NCBI GenBank assembly: GCA_029747585.1
Contig: JAPEVF010000146.1
Coordinates: forward strand, 1-64,000
DNA: 64,000 nt
Direction: 5' to 3'
Source of the DNA: Pleurotus djamor
Lineage: Eukaryota; Basidiomycota; Agaricomycetes; Agaricales; Pleurotaceae
Numbering within the stretch: position 1 is the stretch's first letter; each line of letters starts with the position of its first letter. Below are positions 35,201-47,492 of the stretch, in pieces. The position numbers and the translations under genes are program-made. The notes beneath the pieces were generated by a model, which made no database searches, had not been told where the DNA came from, and saw only the letters and a program-made list of their open reading frames with translations.

Positions 35201-36743
35201 CGGGCTGAACAAGCTGAAAGTGCTGCTGAGAGACTCTTGGAATTGGTTGAGCCTGAGGAGGAAGGACTTATGGGGCCTACCATTCCTGAATCTTTACTCG
35301 TGGGTAGTAGTGGCCTCGGCCTTGGTCACTCGACACCCAAACCCAAGTCGTCTGTGAAACCCGCCCCCATCCCTATCTTCAAAGCCGCTCCAGTCCCTCC
35401 TGTGACACCAGTTAGCAACAGGAACTTGGCCATCATGAAGCAAGCCGCTCTGTTTACCGACAGTCCCGTTCAGAATGGGAAGAGTGGCTCTTTGATGGAT
35501 GTGCTGCAAGACCGCAAGCAGGAGAGCGGTTGGTGGCTGAAGCGAATGAACCGTAAGTCCTTCAAACCATCCTCCGTCGACGTCTCCTTCATCAATCGTG
35601 TTTAGTGATGCGCCAAGATTCTTCTGTTAAAGAAGATCTAGGTGTCCCGAGCAAGCTGATAGAGATACAAGAGTGTATCTCTGCCTTAGAAGCAGGGATA
35701 TGCGACGTGCCACGACTCAAACGGCTGGCACTTCTATGTCGGCGAAATCCCGTAGCAGATGCTCCTCTGTCGCCATTCGAGTTCGGTTCACCGACGAGTC
35801 CGTCTCCGTTCTTGACTCCGGCGAACTCGATACCGTCTCTCCAAATTGAGATTTGGGATAAAGACAAGAATTTCGAACGGTTATTCAACGCTTTGATGGC
35901 TTATTTGGAGCCCGAGAAGGTGTGTGCATGTCTTATCGTGGAAGTTCTTTGTTGACGTATAGCAGAACGAAGAAGCGATTGAATATGGTCTCATTATCCT
36001 TTGGGAGATGATGGAGAATCAAGCTTCGTATCTGGAGGGTCGCGAGGCTGATATGTTTTCTCTGCTATTGAGGATACGGTTCTGTCAACAGAATAATGTT
36101 CGTCTTTTGTTTATGTCCTACATTGCGGTCACTCTTTTCCTGAACATTCGGGTTTTAGGTCCTTTCTGCGACGAATACCATCCGTGACGCGTTGACCACT
36201 CGGATCGAGCCTGTGTATGGACTGACTACCATGCACGCGAGCATGCGAGCGTTCCTCGCAGAACCACACCCTCCCTCGTCTTCCGCCGAAGTCAAATCGT
36301 CAACCTACGCGTTTGGGCTGATTGCATTGGGGAAGTTCATCCTACGCCTTCCTGCTGAGATAGCAGAAGAAGAGCTCCCTCGCCTCAAGGACAGCTTGAT
36401 CACGGTGGGTTGACCTTGGTATCTCGACCATGGGTTGTCGCTGAACTAGTATGCTTAGGCATTGAATGATAAATCGTCCCTCGTTGTGCGCGAATCGGCT
36501 GCAGCCACTATCATCGCTACGCAACTGGTGTTACGCGATGAAACACATCTTTTCATGTTATTAGATGGACTTGCAGACGAGAAGAAGAATCTTCTGACAT
36601 ATCTATTCGACAAACACGGCGTCAGAGGTCTCCCCCCAGCTTCTAGCGCCGTTTCGATTGGACCTAGCGGTGTGGACAAGCTGGAGAAGGAGATGAGGCG
36701 GCTTGATACCCGAATGAACACGCCCCCGCGTACTCACGAGTGA
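32228..36743 (+). CDS. STU1: CLASP-family microtubule rescue factor (STU1-like)
   Basis: CLASP proteins bind microtubule plus ends through TOG domains and promote rescue and spindle assembly. The start is MDDASKLEKLINQCKTN (32228), continuing after an intron as DVDVKVDALAKLQLLFEAGI. The N-terminal HEAT/TOG segment includes DALEDTDAHVRDCARQSVVE. A second CLASP-N/TOG region runs from RERSIQRVRGMLRGG to RGKSAIENSGGVETLEKAMK. A long Ser/Pro/Arg-rich region carries SPRSSLSARPSSP-type sequence, as in microtubule-binding linkers. The C-terminal helical domain includes QIEIWDKDKNFERLFNALMA and ALNDKSSLVVRESAAATI. It ends TRMNTPPRTHE at 36743. About eleven introns; the largest gene in the window. Confidence 0.9.
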
Positions 36744-37022
36744 CCTGACATCGAGGCTCTCCGAACCTTTTGCAATTGCGTCACTCTGTTCATTGTTTTT
36801 CCTCCGTCCTTCGTCTATTTGCTATGATTTTCTTATGAATCGCCAGTACTCTACCTTTCGCTTTCTCATCCTAAATTTCATGTTCCCTTCTCTAGCATGA
36901 TCGGATTTCTGTGTATGCACAATTACTATCCTTATTCTGTTGGTGTTCCCATAAACGTGCGCATGAGTGGTGGGTTTTTTGAGTTGGGATTTACATGCAT
37001 TTGGTATACAATATCAATGCGA

Positions 37023-38035
37023 CTACAGTCTGATGCCGAAGCGGCGGACTAAGAAGTATGCCGCGCCAGCAAGGATACCCCCGACGTGTCCCATGGAATC
37101 GGTCCGCGTTTGCTTAGGGAAGGGTTAGACTGGATTGGACGAGTAAGTAGGGTTAAGAAGACTTACCCTGTCAGACACGGAAGACCATGTGTCAAAGGCT
37201 AGGATGCCAGGGACCAATAGCCAGGCCGGAACGGGGACAACACCGTATATGAGGAATGACGTACGAGGAGCAGCGCAGGCGAGGTAAGTAACCACTGAGT
37301 AGATGGCAGCTACAATATAACGCAATTAGTATGCAACCTTGACGTTCATTAGAATCATTTTACCTGATGCACCAACAGACTCAAGGTCACGTCCTTTGAC
37401 TACTTTGTTGTATGAACTGCTGAACAAGTTTGCAAAGATACCGCCTCCGAAGTAGAGTGCAAGGAATGAACGACCTCCTAGCATGGTCAGGACGCTTGGC
37501 GCCATGAAGTAGAAGGTGAAACAATTGAAGAGGATATGCGGGATCCCTGAATGGGAGAAAATGGATGTAACAAGCACCCAGCTAAACAAACGCGAAGCAA
37601 TTAGCGAGAGAACATGCACATGGTGTAGTATGGACTAACGGTCGCGACGACGTCAGATTCTTCAAACTCATGGTAAAGTTTTCTTTCAACCATTTCAAGG
37701 ACGAAGGGTCGCCAGATCTCTGTGCGTGTATTATGTGGTAAGGACGCGTTACACTGAATGAAGACAAAGAGTGTATGTACATAGTCCGATTGAGCAGAGG
37801 TCCATATCGCAAACACGACGCCATTGGCAGCAAGAATGCCATATATGATGTAGTTGTGGGGAATGTCGTCCAGGAATGCACCGAGTCGCTTGGATCGAGG
37901 AGGGGGTGAGTACCGACGCCATGAGAAGGAGCGCGTCGAAGAGGGTGGCTTGAAGGCAAGTTGACGAGACGAATGAAGGCTACGAGCGGAGGAAGAGTAT
38001 GCGCGTTGAAACGGTCGAACGAAGGACATGTTCAT
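37023..38035 (-). CDS. Mitochondrial rhomboid intramembrane protease
   Basis: Rhomboids cleave substrates within the membrane using a Ser-His dyad. The N-terminus (MNMSFVRPFQRAYSSSARSL) is rich in Arg and Ser and looks like a mitochondrial presequence. Then come IIYGILAANGVVFAIW, SWVLVTSIFSHSGIPHILFN (conserved His/Asn region), APSVLTMLGGRSFLALYFGG and the catalytic Ser in LESVGASG + AIYSVVTYLA. The catalytic His is in TDSMGHVGGILAGAAY, and the end is LVRRFGIRL. Five introns fit. It is either the Pcp1/PARL orthologue that processes mitochondrial proteins or a related paralogue, so I give no symbol. Confidence 0.87.
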
Positions 38036-38735
38036 TGTCACGGTTCACATTGACCTCGTATGGGCGCTTAAATGTGTCTTGAGCATGTCCTCGTTGCGTC
38101 AGACGATGCCGATGAGACGCGTCCGTGCCGCACANCTTGTTCTCTCACCATCANCATACNCTCGATATGAGTATTCCAGGGACTTCGTTATCCGCAATGT
38201 CCACCACGCTCAAGCCTCAGANNNNNGNNCGAACACAAATGTGTTTTTTGTGACGGGTTTCGGGGATTTTATCACTAGGCTGTGTTGACGTTCCGAGTAC
38301 ATCATCTCAAGGAGACCAAGCGGAGCCGGTCCTTATGGAGGCCAGTGTTACCCTGCCAACCCACTGGAAACTGCTTCAGGTNTGCCAGCTCGCTCCACTA
38401 AAATATTACGGCGCGCNATTGCTTGGTNNCCGAAGCCTTTGTCCCCCGACTTCTATTACCTCCCCGTNAGTAGGCTGGACCTACCTCCCTGGCGGCGCCA
38501 CGGGTAAATCATAATCGACTCCACCATTGTTTGATTTGATTCTACGGCCCTCGGGAGGAGCAAGCAGGTATTGCTCCAACGACCTCTTCGTTGCATACCA
38601 ACTGTCCAACCCCTCGTACGCTTCCTATTCTCCTCTTACTACACTAACCTGTCCTGACACCCAGCATTTTCCTCACTCCTTAGACGCTCCTTATCCTTCA
38701 TATACACTTAACGTGATTCACGCTCGTCTTCCGAA
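38036..38735. other. Intergenic region with many unresolved bases
   Basis: About 700 bp separates the divergent rhomboid and membrane-protein genes. It includes a short unresolved stretch (38222-38229) and about seven other N. I see no gene. A GACGCGTC copy lies at 38116-38123. Confidence 0.5.
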
Positions 38736-40523
38736 ATGCCTGTATTGATGACAAGCATGCACCGTGTCGTGGCGAGGCAAGACCCCACAGGTTCCGCTTT
38801 GACAACCACTCCGACTTCGGCTACTGCCCGTACGGTGGTTACCACATCGTCTCGTAAGTTTCTTTCTCCCAACACCACCCTTCCTTCGACCCATTATGTC
38901 TCTCGATCTAGGCAGCCTCTTGTGAGTACTGATCTTGTCTACAGTCATGCATACCTCTGATTGTCTTTCAGTGGAGGCGGCGGCGACGATGACGACGTAG
39001 ACAGCATCACGACCAGTACACAAAGCAGCAGCAGTAGAAGCAGTTCAAGCGCGAGCTCGACCACGAGGGGAGGTTTCTTTGGTGGATTGTTTGGCCCCGA
39101 TCCGTAAGTTGTGCGCCATTGGTTCAGCCACCACCCAGACCATTCTCCTGTAGGACCTCCACTACGGCCTCCGCAACTCGGACACAAGGAGGAGGCTTGC
39201 TGGATACATTGCTTGGAATACCGTAAGTCATCTTACACTTATCTTGCTACCCACCCCTCACTCCCTACAAGGCCTGCAACATCCCAGCCTACACCAACAT
39301 CCTCGGCGGGAGCTTCCCTCACGACTTCGGCACCTCAGCCATCCCCACCTACTCTCACCGAATCTTCCACTCTCTCCGTCTTCGAATCCTCTTCCGATGG
39401 TAGGATCATCACCGTGACTGCGTTTGTCCCAGCGTCTACCGACGGTGCAAATTCAACCAATGTCAATGCGAACGATCGGCCCCAGCCAAAGTCCTTTCTC
39501 GAGAATAAGGCTCTTTCTGGCTTCGTATTCGCCTTGTGCGGCTTGGTTGGCCTCATCCTCATCGTTATGATCGCTACCTGTGCTCTTCGCAGAAAGCAGA
39601 GGAAGAAGTTATTGAACGAAGCCATATCGTTCGATCCTTCCAACTTGGCTGTCGATCCCTACAGCCCCAGTAAAGATGAACGGATCGTGGGACTTGAACG
39701 GTCAAATTCAATGGAGAAACGGATGAGTATTAGCAGTACTGGGCATGGACACGACGCCCATAGTGGACCGTCAAGCCACGGCCATTCGAACTATGCTGCA
39801 CCGGCGTTAACTTACAGCTCTCCCCCAATGGCACAGCAACCTCAGTATCACCAGTCGGCTTACGTGGAACATCAGACCACTTATCCGGAACATCAAGGAT
39901 ACTACGGCCAGGAGCAAGACCAGTATTATGGTGGGCAAGCGCAGCAAGGTTGGTACGATCAAGGTCAATATGCACCGTACAACAACTATGGGCAACCTCC
40001 CATGTCCGCTGCTAGTGCCGTGACCAGTTTCGCACCCGTCGCTGCGCCCCCTGTTACATCTCGTACACCCCTTCCGACACTCCCACATCTGAACTTCATC
40101 GGTGCTTCACCTCCAACTGGGCATGCTGGCGTTTTGCACAGCCCCATGTTGGCGGATGCTCGAAGAGTTTCTTCTCTCCTGGCTCTGGGTCATGCGCCGT
40201 CTACGCCGACGTCATCAATTTCTCGCTCTGCTACGGTTGCCACCTCCGCTCCCTACTCAGACGCCCTAGCCACACCGACTGTGACTGTCACTAAATCCAA
40301 CTCTTTGTCCTCTGCCAAGGCCACTCCTGGGGATATATCGCCCACGAAGCATGGACGGTCCCATTCGAGAGAGTTGGATTCTGCAATGCCCGCATTGCCT
40401 TTGTCACCCATGCTGCCTGAAACTTTCGGTCAATCGGAAGAAGATGAGAAGCAACGGCGGGGTAGCGTCGTGGGCGACGACAGATATTTAGCCACCCGAG
40501 GTGTGCTGAAGGTCAGTCAATGA
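38736..40523 (+). CDS. Single-pass membrane protein with Ser-rich ectodomain (paralogue 1)
   Basis: No known function. Short first exons (MPVLMTSMHRVVARQDP; a DDDD/Ser-rich segment ending GGFFGGLFGPDP; GGGLLDTLLGIP) precede the main exon. A Ser/Thr/Pro-rich, probably O-glycosylated region is followed by KSFLENKALSGFVFALCGLV and a hydrophobic helix (GLILIVMIATCAL), then a basic stop-transfer and RKKLLNEAISFDPSN. The roughly 300-residue cytoplasmic tail is rich in Tyr, Gln, Ser and Pro (QPQYHQSAYVEHQTTYPEHQ). Stop at 40521-40523. The layout resembles fungal wall-stress or mid2-like sensors, but the sequence does not prove it. A paralogue follows directly. Confidence 0.78.
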
Positions 40524-40572
40524 TTATCCTCTCTAAACTCTTTCGTCTCATCGTTTTACAGATAGCAAACGA

Positions 40573-41872
40573 ATGAGCGATAAATTATTCACCGTTACCC
40601 ATTGTCCATCATCGACACAACTGATGGTAGTGCTTGACGCCCTACTTAATCCATTCCTTACCACTAAATACCCTCCAATAATAAGAAAGTGCCATGTAAA
40701 GTATGTAAGTACGTATCAAAGCGTTTTCAAGACACCTCAGAGCGATACCCCAAGTGTTCCAATAATACCCTCTTACATTGACTACGTCACATTCCCACTA
40801 GACGTTTCTTGCGGGATCGGCTCGACTGCGCGAACATTCCGCCGAACGTCATACTCCCTGTCTGGCAATCGTCAAGCGCATTCGTGGCAATTAGTTAGTA
40901 TATCCTCAAGTACGTCCTCGACGTCGATATCCTTTTCTTCCCCCTCACCTTCACTAATTAATATGGCCTTAGGGTTAGGCGACATACTGTGAGTTCGCAA
41001 TACTAAGCACTTTCCTCGAATACTCATCGTCGAGGTCAACTATCAGGGGATTAGGCTTCTTAAATACCATCGCCGACCCAGAGCCGACTCGTATAACTCC
41101 ACCATCAACATCTAATACTTCCCCACAGTCATTACCACAACAACCCCAAGCACAACAAGCCGCATTACCCGTTACATCTCGACTAGCAACAACACCACCA
41201 CCGCCCTCGACGCCTAGAATTAGTACCTCTCTCCCTCTTACAGTCACGCCCACCTCACCCCTCAGCAATGCTCCCACCGTCGTTGCTGCCGCCGTGTCTA
41301 TGAGGACAGGCATCGGACCTACGACCATAACCACCCTAATCCCCGCCCCTCAAAGCACTGCCGAACCCAAACCCCTCGTCAGCACGCGAACCGGAGCCCA
41401 AGCTCAAGGATTCCTAGACAACAAACCCCTCTCTGGGTTCGTCTTCGTCCTCAGTGGTCTCTTCGGTTTGGTGGTCATTACCATGATCGCAACCTGCATG
41501 ATGCGACGTCGTCAAAGGAAGAAGATGATGGACGAAGCTATGCTTTTCGATTCGGCTAGTATGATCAACAATCCGTATAGTCACAACGGTGCGGCGGAGA
41601 AGGGTCGAGGCGGTCTTTCGCGTTCGAATTCGGGACGGTCTTCGAGGAAACGGTTGAGCGACGAAAGCTTTGGTTACGTTGCTCAAGGTCACCCCAGTGC
41701 TCGGATGGACGGAGGCGCTGACACTTATGGGCTCCCGACTCTGGCATACGCCCCGCCTTCTACGACATACTCGCCACAGTATCCTCAGATGGCTCATGCA
41801 GAACCTCGTCAAAAATCGTTTGGAGAGCGGGAGTATTACACGGGTCAGGATCGCAGTCAGCCACTCTGGTGA
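40573..41872 (+). CDS. Single-pass membrane protein (tandem paralogue 2; 5' end uncertain)
   Basis: The membrane-spanning core (GFLDNKPLSGFVFVLSGLFG, then VITMIATCMM and RRRQRKKMMDEAMLF) aligns residue for residue with paralogue 1. The last exon is open from about 41036 and ends GQDRSQPLW at 41872. It includes a Gln/Pro/Thr-rich ectodomain (PQSLPQQPQAQQAALPVTSR). An upstream exon gives a Ser-rich stretch and MALGLGDIL, joined across a 49-nt intron to STIRGLGF. That order mirrors paralogue 1. The start at 40573 is simply the first Met of the open frame and may be wrong. Its tail is much shorter than that of paralogue 1. Confidence 0.7.
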
Positions 41873-42228
41873 TGTCAGTACGAATTCAGGAAACGGACAA
41901 TACAGAAACGACAACGTTACGACATGTACTTCCCGCCCAATACCCTACTTTCGCTTATACATTAATGTTTATAATGCAAACCTTGGTCTCGTATGTCCCA
42001 GGAGGTCCCAGGCTCACCGAAAATGGCCTGGCTCCAGTGTAATCGTCCCATAATCGTCCCATCTTCCCCAATCTCAGGTTAGTGGTTTCGTAAACAGGTG
42101 CTACAAGCCAAGATAAGTACATGCGGAAGACGCGTTTCTCAATTCTAGATTTGTCAATTCCATAACTCGACCTAAACGCGAACGATATCAACTCGATCCG
42201 TGCCGTGAACTAAGATTCTGCATTGTCT
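41873..42228. other. Convergent intergenic region
   Basis: These 356 bp lie between convergent stops and probably hold both 3' UTRs. Nothing else is seen. Confidence 0.4.
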
Positions 42229-44648
42229 TCAAGCTGAACTGAGTTGCCCTGATGATGACCGAACGTGAACCTTGACATCACGATCGGCTGCATCTCCGCG
42301 GTTCTCCGCAGTAGAACTTGCCTCCTTCTCAAGCCCATGTTCAGAACAATGAACACCGGCGCTTCTGGCTCCTCCGTTGGGAGAAGACACCCTCCCACGT
42401 TCCCGCCGCTCAAGCACCCACACCAAAGCCGTCGCCCCGAGCGTCGCAACCGCAACTCCGATCATTGCATACATTCCTTTTGTGAATTTGGGTGCGTCAG
42501 TGGCGGGGTAGAACACGATAGACCACCATGCATTGATGACGTTATTCCACATGCTAAGCGTCGCGAGATTAGCCTAGCGAAACCGGCGGGAGGGAAATAC
42601 ATACTTCATCGATGCGAGAACAATTCCTCGCTCCTGGCTGTCATCCGCGCATATTTGATTGGCCCATGCAAAGGTTGTGGCTTGCCCGGCATATGATGCA
42701 CCCGCTAAATCTGATATAAATGAGCTTGTGAGTCAGGATCACAGTACTACCGGGAAAGAGACGCACAATACGCGAAAAACTTGACTCCCGTCGGTGTACC
42801 CCAGACCAAAATGCAGATCGACGATATAATCACGCAGATACACATATACACCAAAACCGGCCACCTCATAGTCGTAACGTCCGTCCAGGTCGCGCAAACG
42901 AGGGTCGAGAAGATGGCAAATGCCGTAGCACCCGTTGGATAATAATCTATCTGTTCCACCGTAAAACTTTCCGTTGGGTGAGCCTTCAGGTATTGCCCCA
43001 TCAGGTTGTTGGAGCCGAAGGACTCTGTTTCTCCTGATAATGCGAACTGCGCAGATGTTAATGCAAAGTTAAGCTCAGACGTGTGTGATCAAACGGGATG
43101 TGAACGTACCAGCAGACTGCATCCATACCAGCGCCACCGAGTGAGAACCCTGCTTGCCACAGCCCAAGAGAAAGGACTCGAGCGAGGTTTTTCAAGCTGG
43201 TCTGAACCACTACCCCGGAGTCGTTTCACGGCCAGATGACGCTCCTAAGACGCGGTTAGGAATGCGCAGTTCAGGGTAAATCACACGAACTTACTTCCTC
43301 GTTAAGATAGAAGGCGGAGGTTATAGCTGGTACATCCGGAAAGATGGCGTACCCATAAAGTGCAATTGGCAAGGTTATGATTCCGTCGATGATAAACCTA
43401 TATCCAACATGAAATCATGGGTGTATTTGCGTAGGAAGGAGTTCACATACAACCATCGCCAGCCACTACGTCCGGCTAAGCCATTCAGGTGCCTGCGGAA
43501 TCATTGTGAGCAGTTTCGTACGTGATCACCGCAGCAAGTATGGGCACCGTCCCAGGGAGCCACACACGAGCGAGGCACCTATCAGACTGCGCACCTGTAG
43601 ACAGCTGCCTGGAGGACACCAGAGAACCTGTTCCCGGACGTCAGGAGGGAGAATTTAGCTCGGCGAGATGCTGCGCACAGAGTACCAACGAGGCCAGAGC
43701 TCGTAAAGATGCCCGATCGTTTCCCAAGTTCACTCGGTTTGTACCATCTGGGGCGGGTTTGTTTCAGATTAAATATTACGACCCGAGCCAGCAGAACTTA
43801 CGAGCCTAGGATGTAATGCGTACCAGCAAATGTAGACGATTCAGCCATTCCCTGGATGAACCTTATTCCATAAATCTGGTAATTATTGAATGATATCAAT
43901 ACTGGTAAAATTCGGAGACGAACAGGATTATTGCGATGGTCAAGTGATGGCCTACCTGCTGGACATTACTAACGGCGCTTGTACTAACAGCGAGTCAGTC
44001 AAGCACGGTTCCCAGGGAACGTAAGAACAAACCAGAAGGTCAGTACCCCCCATACAAGCTGCATCGTCGGCAGCCATATTCGTGGGCGGACGACTTGCAG
44101 GATGAGATTGTCTGCACGCGACATGAAAATGACATCATGAGGATCGCGTCAAAAAGATCGGACAAGGGGTTTCCTCAGGTGAACCATGCGGTACTCACTG
44201 GGGATCATTCCTACGATATAACCACAAGTGAATATGGTATTTATTTTCTGTTGTCCTCTGATATTGATATATCACGGAAAGAACATGATGGGTAGTGCAC
44301 TTGCATTGATTTCAGTGCCACGCATGTCTAGCTCTTCTCTCATGCCGGAAACGTATGCATTGTTGATGTTGGAACGGTCGAGGTCTTCGAGGAAGACACG
44401 GTACCGATAAACGGTGAATGCGAACCCATATCAAGGGACAAGGGGCGATCTTGACTCACAGTTTGTGAAATACTGTGCTGACTGATAGCAGGGCCCGGTA
44501 AAAGCATGGAAAATCAAAGGCCACCCACCATCAGGCAGCAATAGGAGAGGATAAACCAATCGATCTTGAGGAGGAGGATGCGCTCCGTCCTGGACGACGG
44601 TGTTTCGCCCCAGACGAACCGTCTCGCGTTTGCCCACGACACTGGCAT
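42229..44648 (-). CDS. MFS transporter, Dal5/Liz1 (anion:cation symporter) type
   Basis: Members import carboxylated nutrients such as allantoate, nicotinate, pantothenate or biotin precursors by proton symport. The start is MPVSWANARRFVWGETPSSR, then RILLLKIDWFILSYCCLM (TM1). Downstream exons give NNAYVSGMREELDMRG, ESSTFAGTHYILGS | WYKPSELGKRSGIFTSSG, SGWRWLFIIDGIITLPIALY, RHLAVKRLRGSG, SGETESFGSNNLMGQYLK and ADDSQERGIVLASM | NMWNNVINAWWSIVFYP. The C-terminus is hydrophilic. About eleven introns are needed and no disabling change was found. WYKPSELGKR, SGWRWLF and the ETESFGSN region are typical of the family. The substrate cannot be predicted. Confidence 0.85.
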
Positions 44649-45227
44649 AGTGGATGGTTGGTGGCAACCTTGTTGGACATTTCAATCAGTTTGGATTCTC
44701 AGGCGGCGATGTGTACGTTGTGGGACGCGTTCTCCAGCCCCATGAATGGCTTTGGTGCTATTTGTCACGGAGCGTCGGGGAAAACAAGCAACAACGCGTC
44801 GTCGGGACGGAAGGACTCTTACGTGATGTCATTTGCGTGAGAGGGATCGGACCGATAACGTCATGGGCCAGGCAAACGGCGGGGACCCTTTGTTTTGATC
44901 AGAGCTGCAGACAAACCTGAGAGATGGAAGCTGGAAAGAGGACGACCAGCAGGGGAACATGTGTGCCAGGCGCACAAGAATCAGGATATCCAGAACATTC
45001 CATCCCAGGGAATATTTGCACAGTCCATTTATTATATTGCCCCGCTTACGAATAGTTATCCCGATTCTGAGTCAGGATAAACCGACTCGCTCGCAAATGT
45101 TACGGCTCGTCCGATCACCCAGCACAATGCTTTTATAATCATCTATCGCCCCCTCTCATTCTCTTCCCCCGAGGCCCCTCTTCCCACTTCCTTCTTTCCT
45201 TTCCTCCATCACCTCCACCTCCGAGCC
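44649..45227. promoter_or_regulatory. Shared upstream region, MFS transporter / YTP1
   Basis: This 579-bp divergent spacer has a TATA-like TTTATAAT at about 45132-45139, roughly 90 bp upstream of the YTP1 ATG. A CT-rich tract between it and the ATG is common in fungal promoters. Confidence 0.5.
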
Positions 45228-47230
45228 ATGTCCAGAATCACCGTCTTGTCCGCTCTCCTCCTCTCCCTTCCCCTCGCCCTCGCCTCCGAGATCGTATCAC
45301 GCGACGGCCATGCTCATCATCACGGCCATGCTCCTGTACTCGAGCTCAACGAGACCGAGGTCACCATGTATCATTCCCCTACCGGCCCCTCATATTATAC
45401 CATCGACTGGGACGATCCAGATCCAGAAGGGGCTCGCCACCCGGGATTGATGTTCGCGCATGTATTCTTCATGGTCATGGCTTTCTTTGTTGCTCTACCT
45501 GCAGGTGAGAACTCCTCGACATTTCAAGTAACCCCTACCAACCCCCTTCTTCCTCAGGAATCGCCCTGCGGTCCGTGAAACATGCATGGCACGCAATCGC
45601 CGTCTTCGCCTTCTACGCCTTCTGTGCCTTGGGTTGCGCGTCGAGTATGCTCTACAGGAAACTCACCCCCAACATGTTAGGAGCCTCCTTTCTGCATCCT
45701 CCTGATCGAGACGACTTACCTCCTTTCCCTTCCTTCCAGGTATGAAGGTGCTGTCCATGGCAAGCAAGGCTACTTCGTCATCCTCCTCGCCGTCAGCTTA
45801 TCGACCATCGATATAATCAACCTTCTAAGGCGCATTGTCAAATTCTTCAGGAGCCAAGAAAAGTTTAACCTTCGTTCTTTCTGGCACACGGCTATTCTGG
45901 GACGCACGGCTCCGCTTGCGACGGGATCAGAATATACAGGTCTAGTCACTGCGGATCCAGAAGTCGATGACTTTGTTGAATCGAAGCTGCCACACTCTGG
46001 GCGTCACTCCGACGTGGAGTCGGAAGAACTGGACGATGTTCGTGATGAGCAAACAGCCCAATGGGCAAACCGAGTCAATAGTCACCGCCGGGATTATTCA
46101 GTCTTCTCCGCAGCCTCCGACCGTACCCTTTACGCCATGCGCTCACCGCATTCCGAGGACACTCTGCAAGATGATGATCCCATCAGTTCGAGAAAACCGC
46201 GTTTCTATAAGCGCGTAGCTAAAGTGGCTTTTGCTACCACCGAACGAGTATTAGTGTTTGCAGGGTTGGCCCAAATGCTCTCCGGCATTATCACTTACAC
46301 TGGAGGTTGCCGAGAGAATTATGTGAACGGCTGCCTTGCGCATCTCATCAGTAAGCAATTCTCCCCCGTTCTAATGCCTCCTTGTCGACTAACCGCCATT
46401 TTCTCATTTCCGATCAACTAGAGGGCGCTATCTTCTGGTCGTATGGACTAGTTACCTTCGCTCGCTTCCTGGGATCTTTCTCATCGCTGGGATGGGCCTG
46501 GAATCGCGCACCTTCTGGCGATCCAGTTTCCGCCGAATTCGTTGAATCATTGGTCATCTTCACCTATGGTATTACCAATACTTGGATGGAGCGTTTCGGC
46601 GCGAACCCCGGCGATCCGTTCACCACGAAGCAAATCCAGCATATCAGTATCGCAGTCATGTTTTGGTTTGCAGGGTTGGTCGGTATGGGAATAGAAACGA
46701 AGACTATTCGCAACTGGCTTGCTGCCGCGACAATGGCAGATGCCAAGCCTCGTCAAAATGAATCTGTGGAAGAACCTCCCAGCTATCGAGGCAGCTTTAA
46801 CCCGTTCCCTGCACTTGTCATTGGTGTAACAGGCGCAGCCATGGCCGCCCATTATCAACCCTACGTCTTCGAGGTTCAAATTCACATGGTCTGGGGGAAC
46901 CTGCTCCTTGCATTCTCAGTTCTCCGTTGCCTCACCTACTTCTTCCTCTGGTTATCTCCGCCGAGTTCCATCCTCCCATCTCGCCCACCCACCGAGGCCA
47001 TAGGCTCATTCTTTTTGGCTTGTGGCGGCCTGGAATTCATGTTTTCGACCGAGGAATTGACTATCGCTGCCATGAGGCGGGGTAGGGATGACGTTATGAT
47101 GTTCTTGAACGTCGGTGTCGCGATAACATGTCTTGCTTTCTGCTGGACGCTTTGCGTCGTCGCCTTCAAGGGCTGGCTGAAGAAAAATGCCGCAATGCAG
47201 AAGCGTATATCGCTCCGTGGCTCGGCATAA
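45228..47230 (+). CDS. YTP1: YTP1-family multi-pass membrane protein
   Basis: Ytp1-like proteins are polytopic membrane proteins with weak similarity to cytochrome b561-type electron carriers; their activity is unproven. A signal peptide (MSRITVLSALLLSLPLALAS) is followed by a His-rich segment (GHAHHHGHAP) that could bind metal. Then LMFAHVFFMVMAFFVALPA + GIALRSVKHAWHAIAVFAFY, HGKQGYFVILLAVSLS and a hydrophilic loop of about 120 residues. After this come LVFAGLAQMLSGIITYTGGC, NCLAHL-like and KGAIFWSYGLVTFARFLG. The last exon (46382-47230) carries HQYQPYVFEV-like and VLRCLTYFFLWLSPP segments and ends RISLRGSA. Conserved His in LMFAH and KHAWHA fit b561-like haem sites, but this is inference. 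Confidence 0.87.
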
Positions 47231-47492
47231 ACGACTTTCCTCTGCAACCACTTCATGATTTCCCGACTTCCTTCACGATCTGTCAATGTAATTACCCCCT
47301 GTTCTCCTTAGATATTGTATCTACAAGCATTTTTTGTTATTTTTTGTTTTCTTGATTACCTGGTTTCCGTGTACGATTCCATCCATCATTTGTCGATCCT
47401 ACCACATTTGCTTCCATCTACACCCTTGTTGATTGCTTATAAACATAATTGTTGCATTATGAATGACATATCTAGTACTATACTCCTGCGAT

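Noticed and set aside
34261..35283. Minus-strand open frames across the CLASP gene
   Set aside because: They are antisense shadows of the Ser/Pro-rich coding region.
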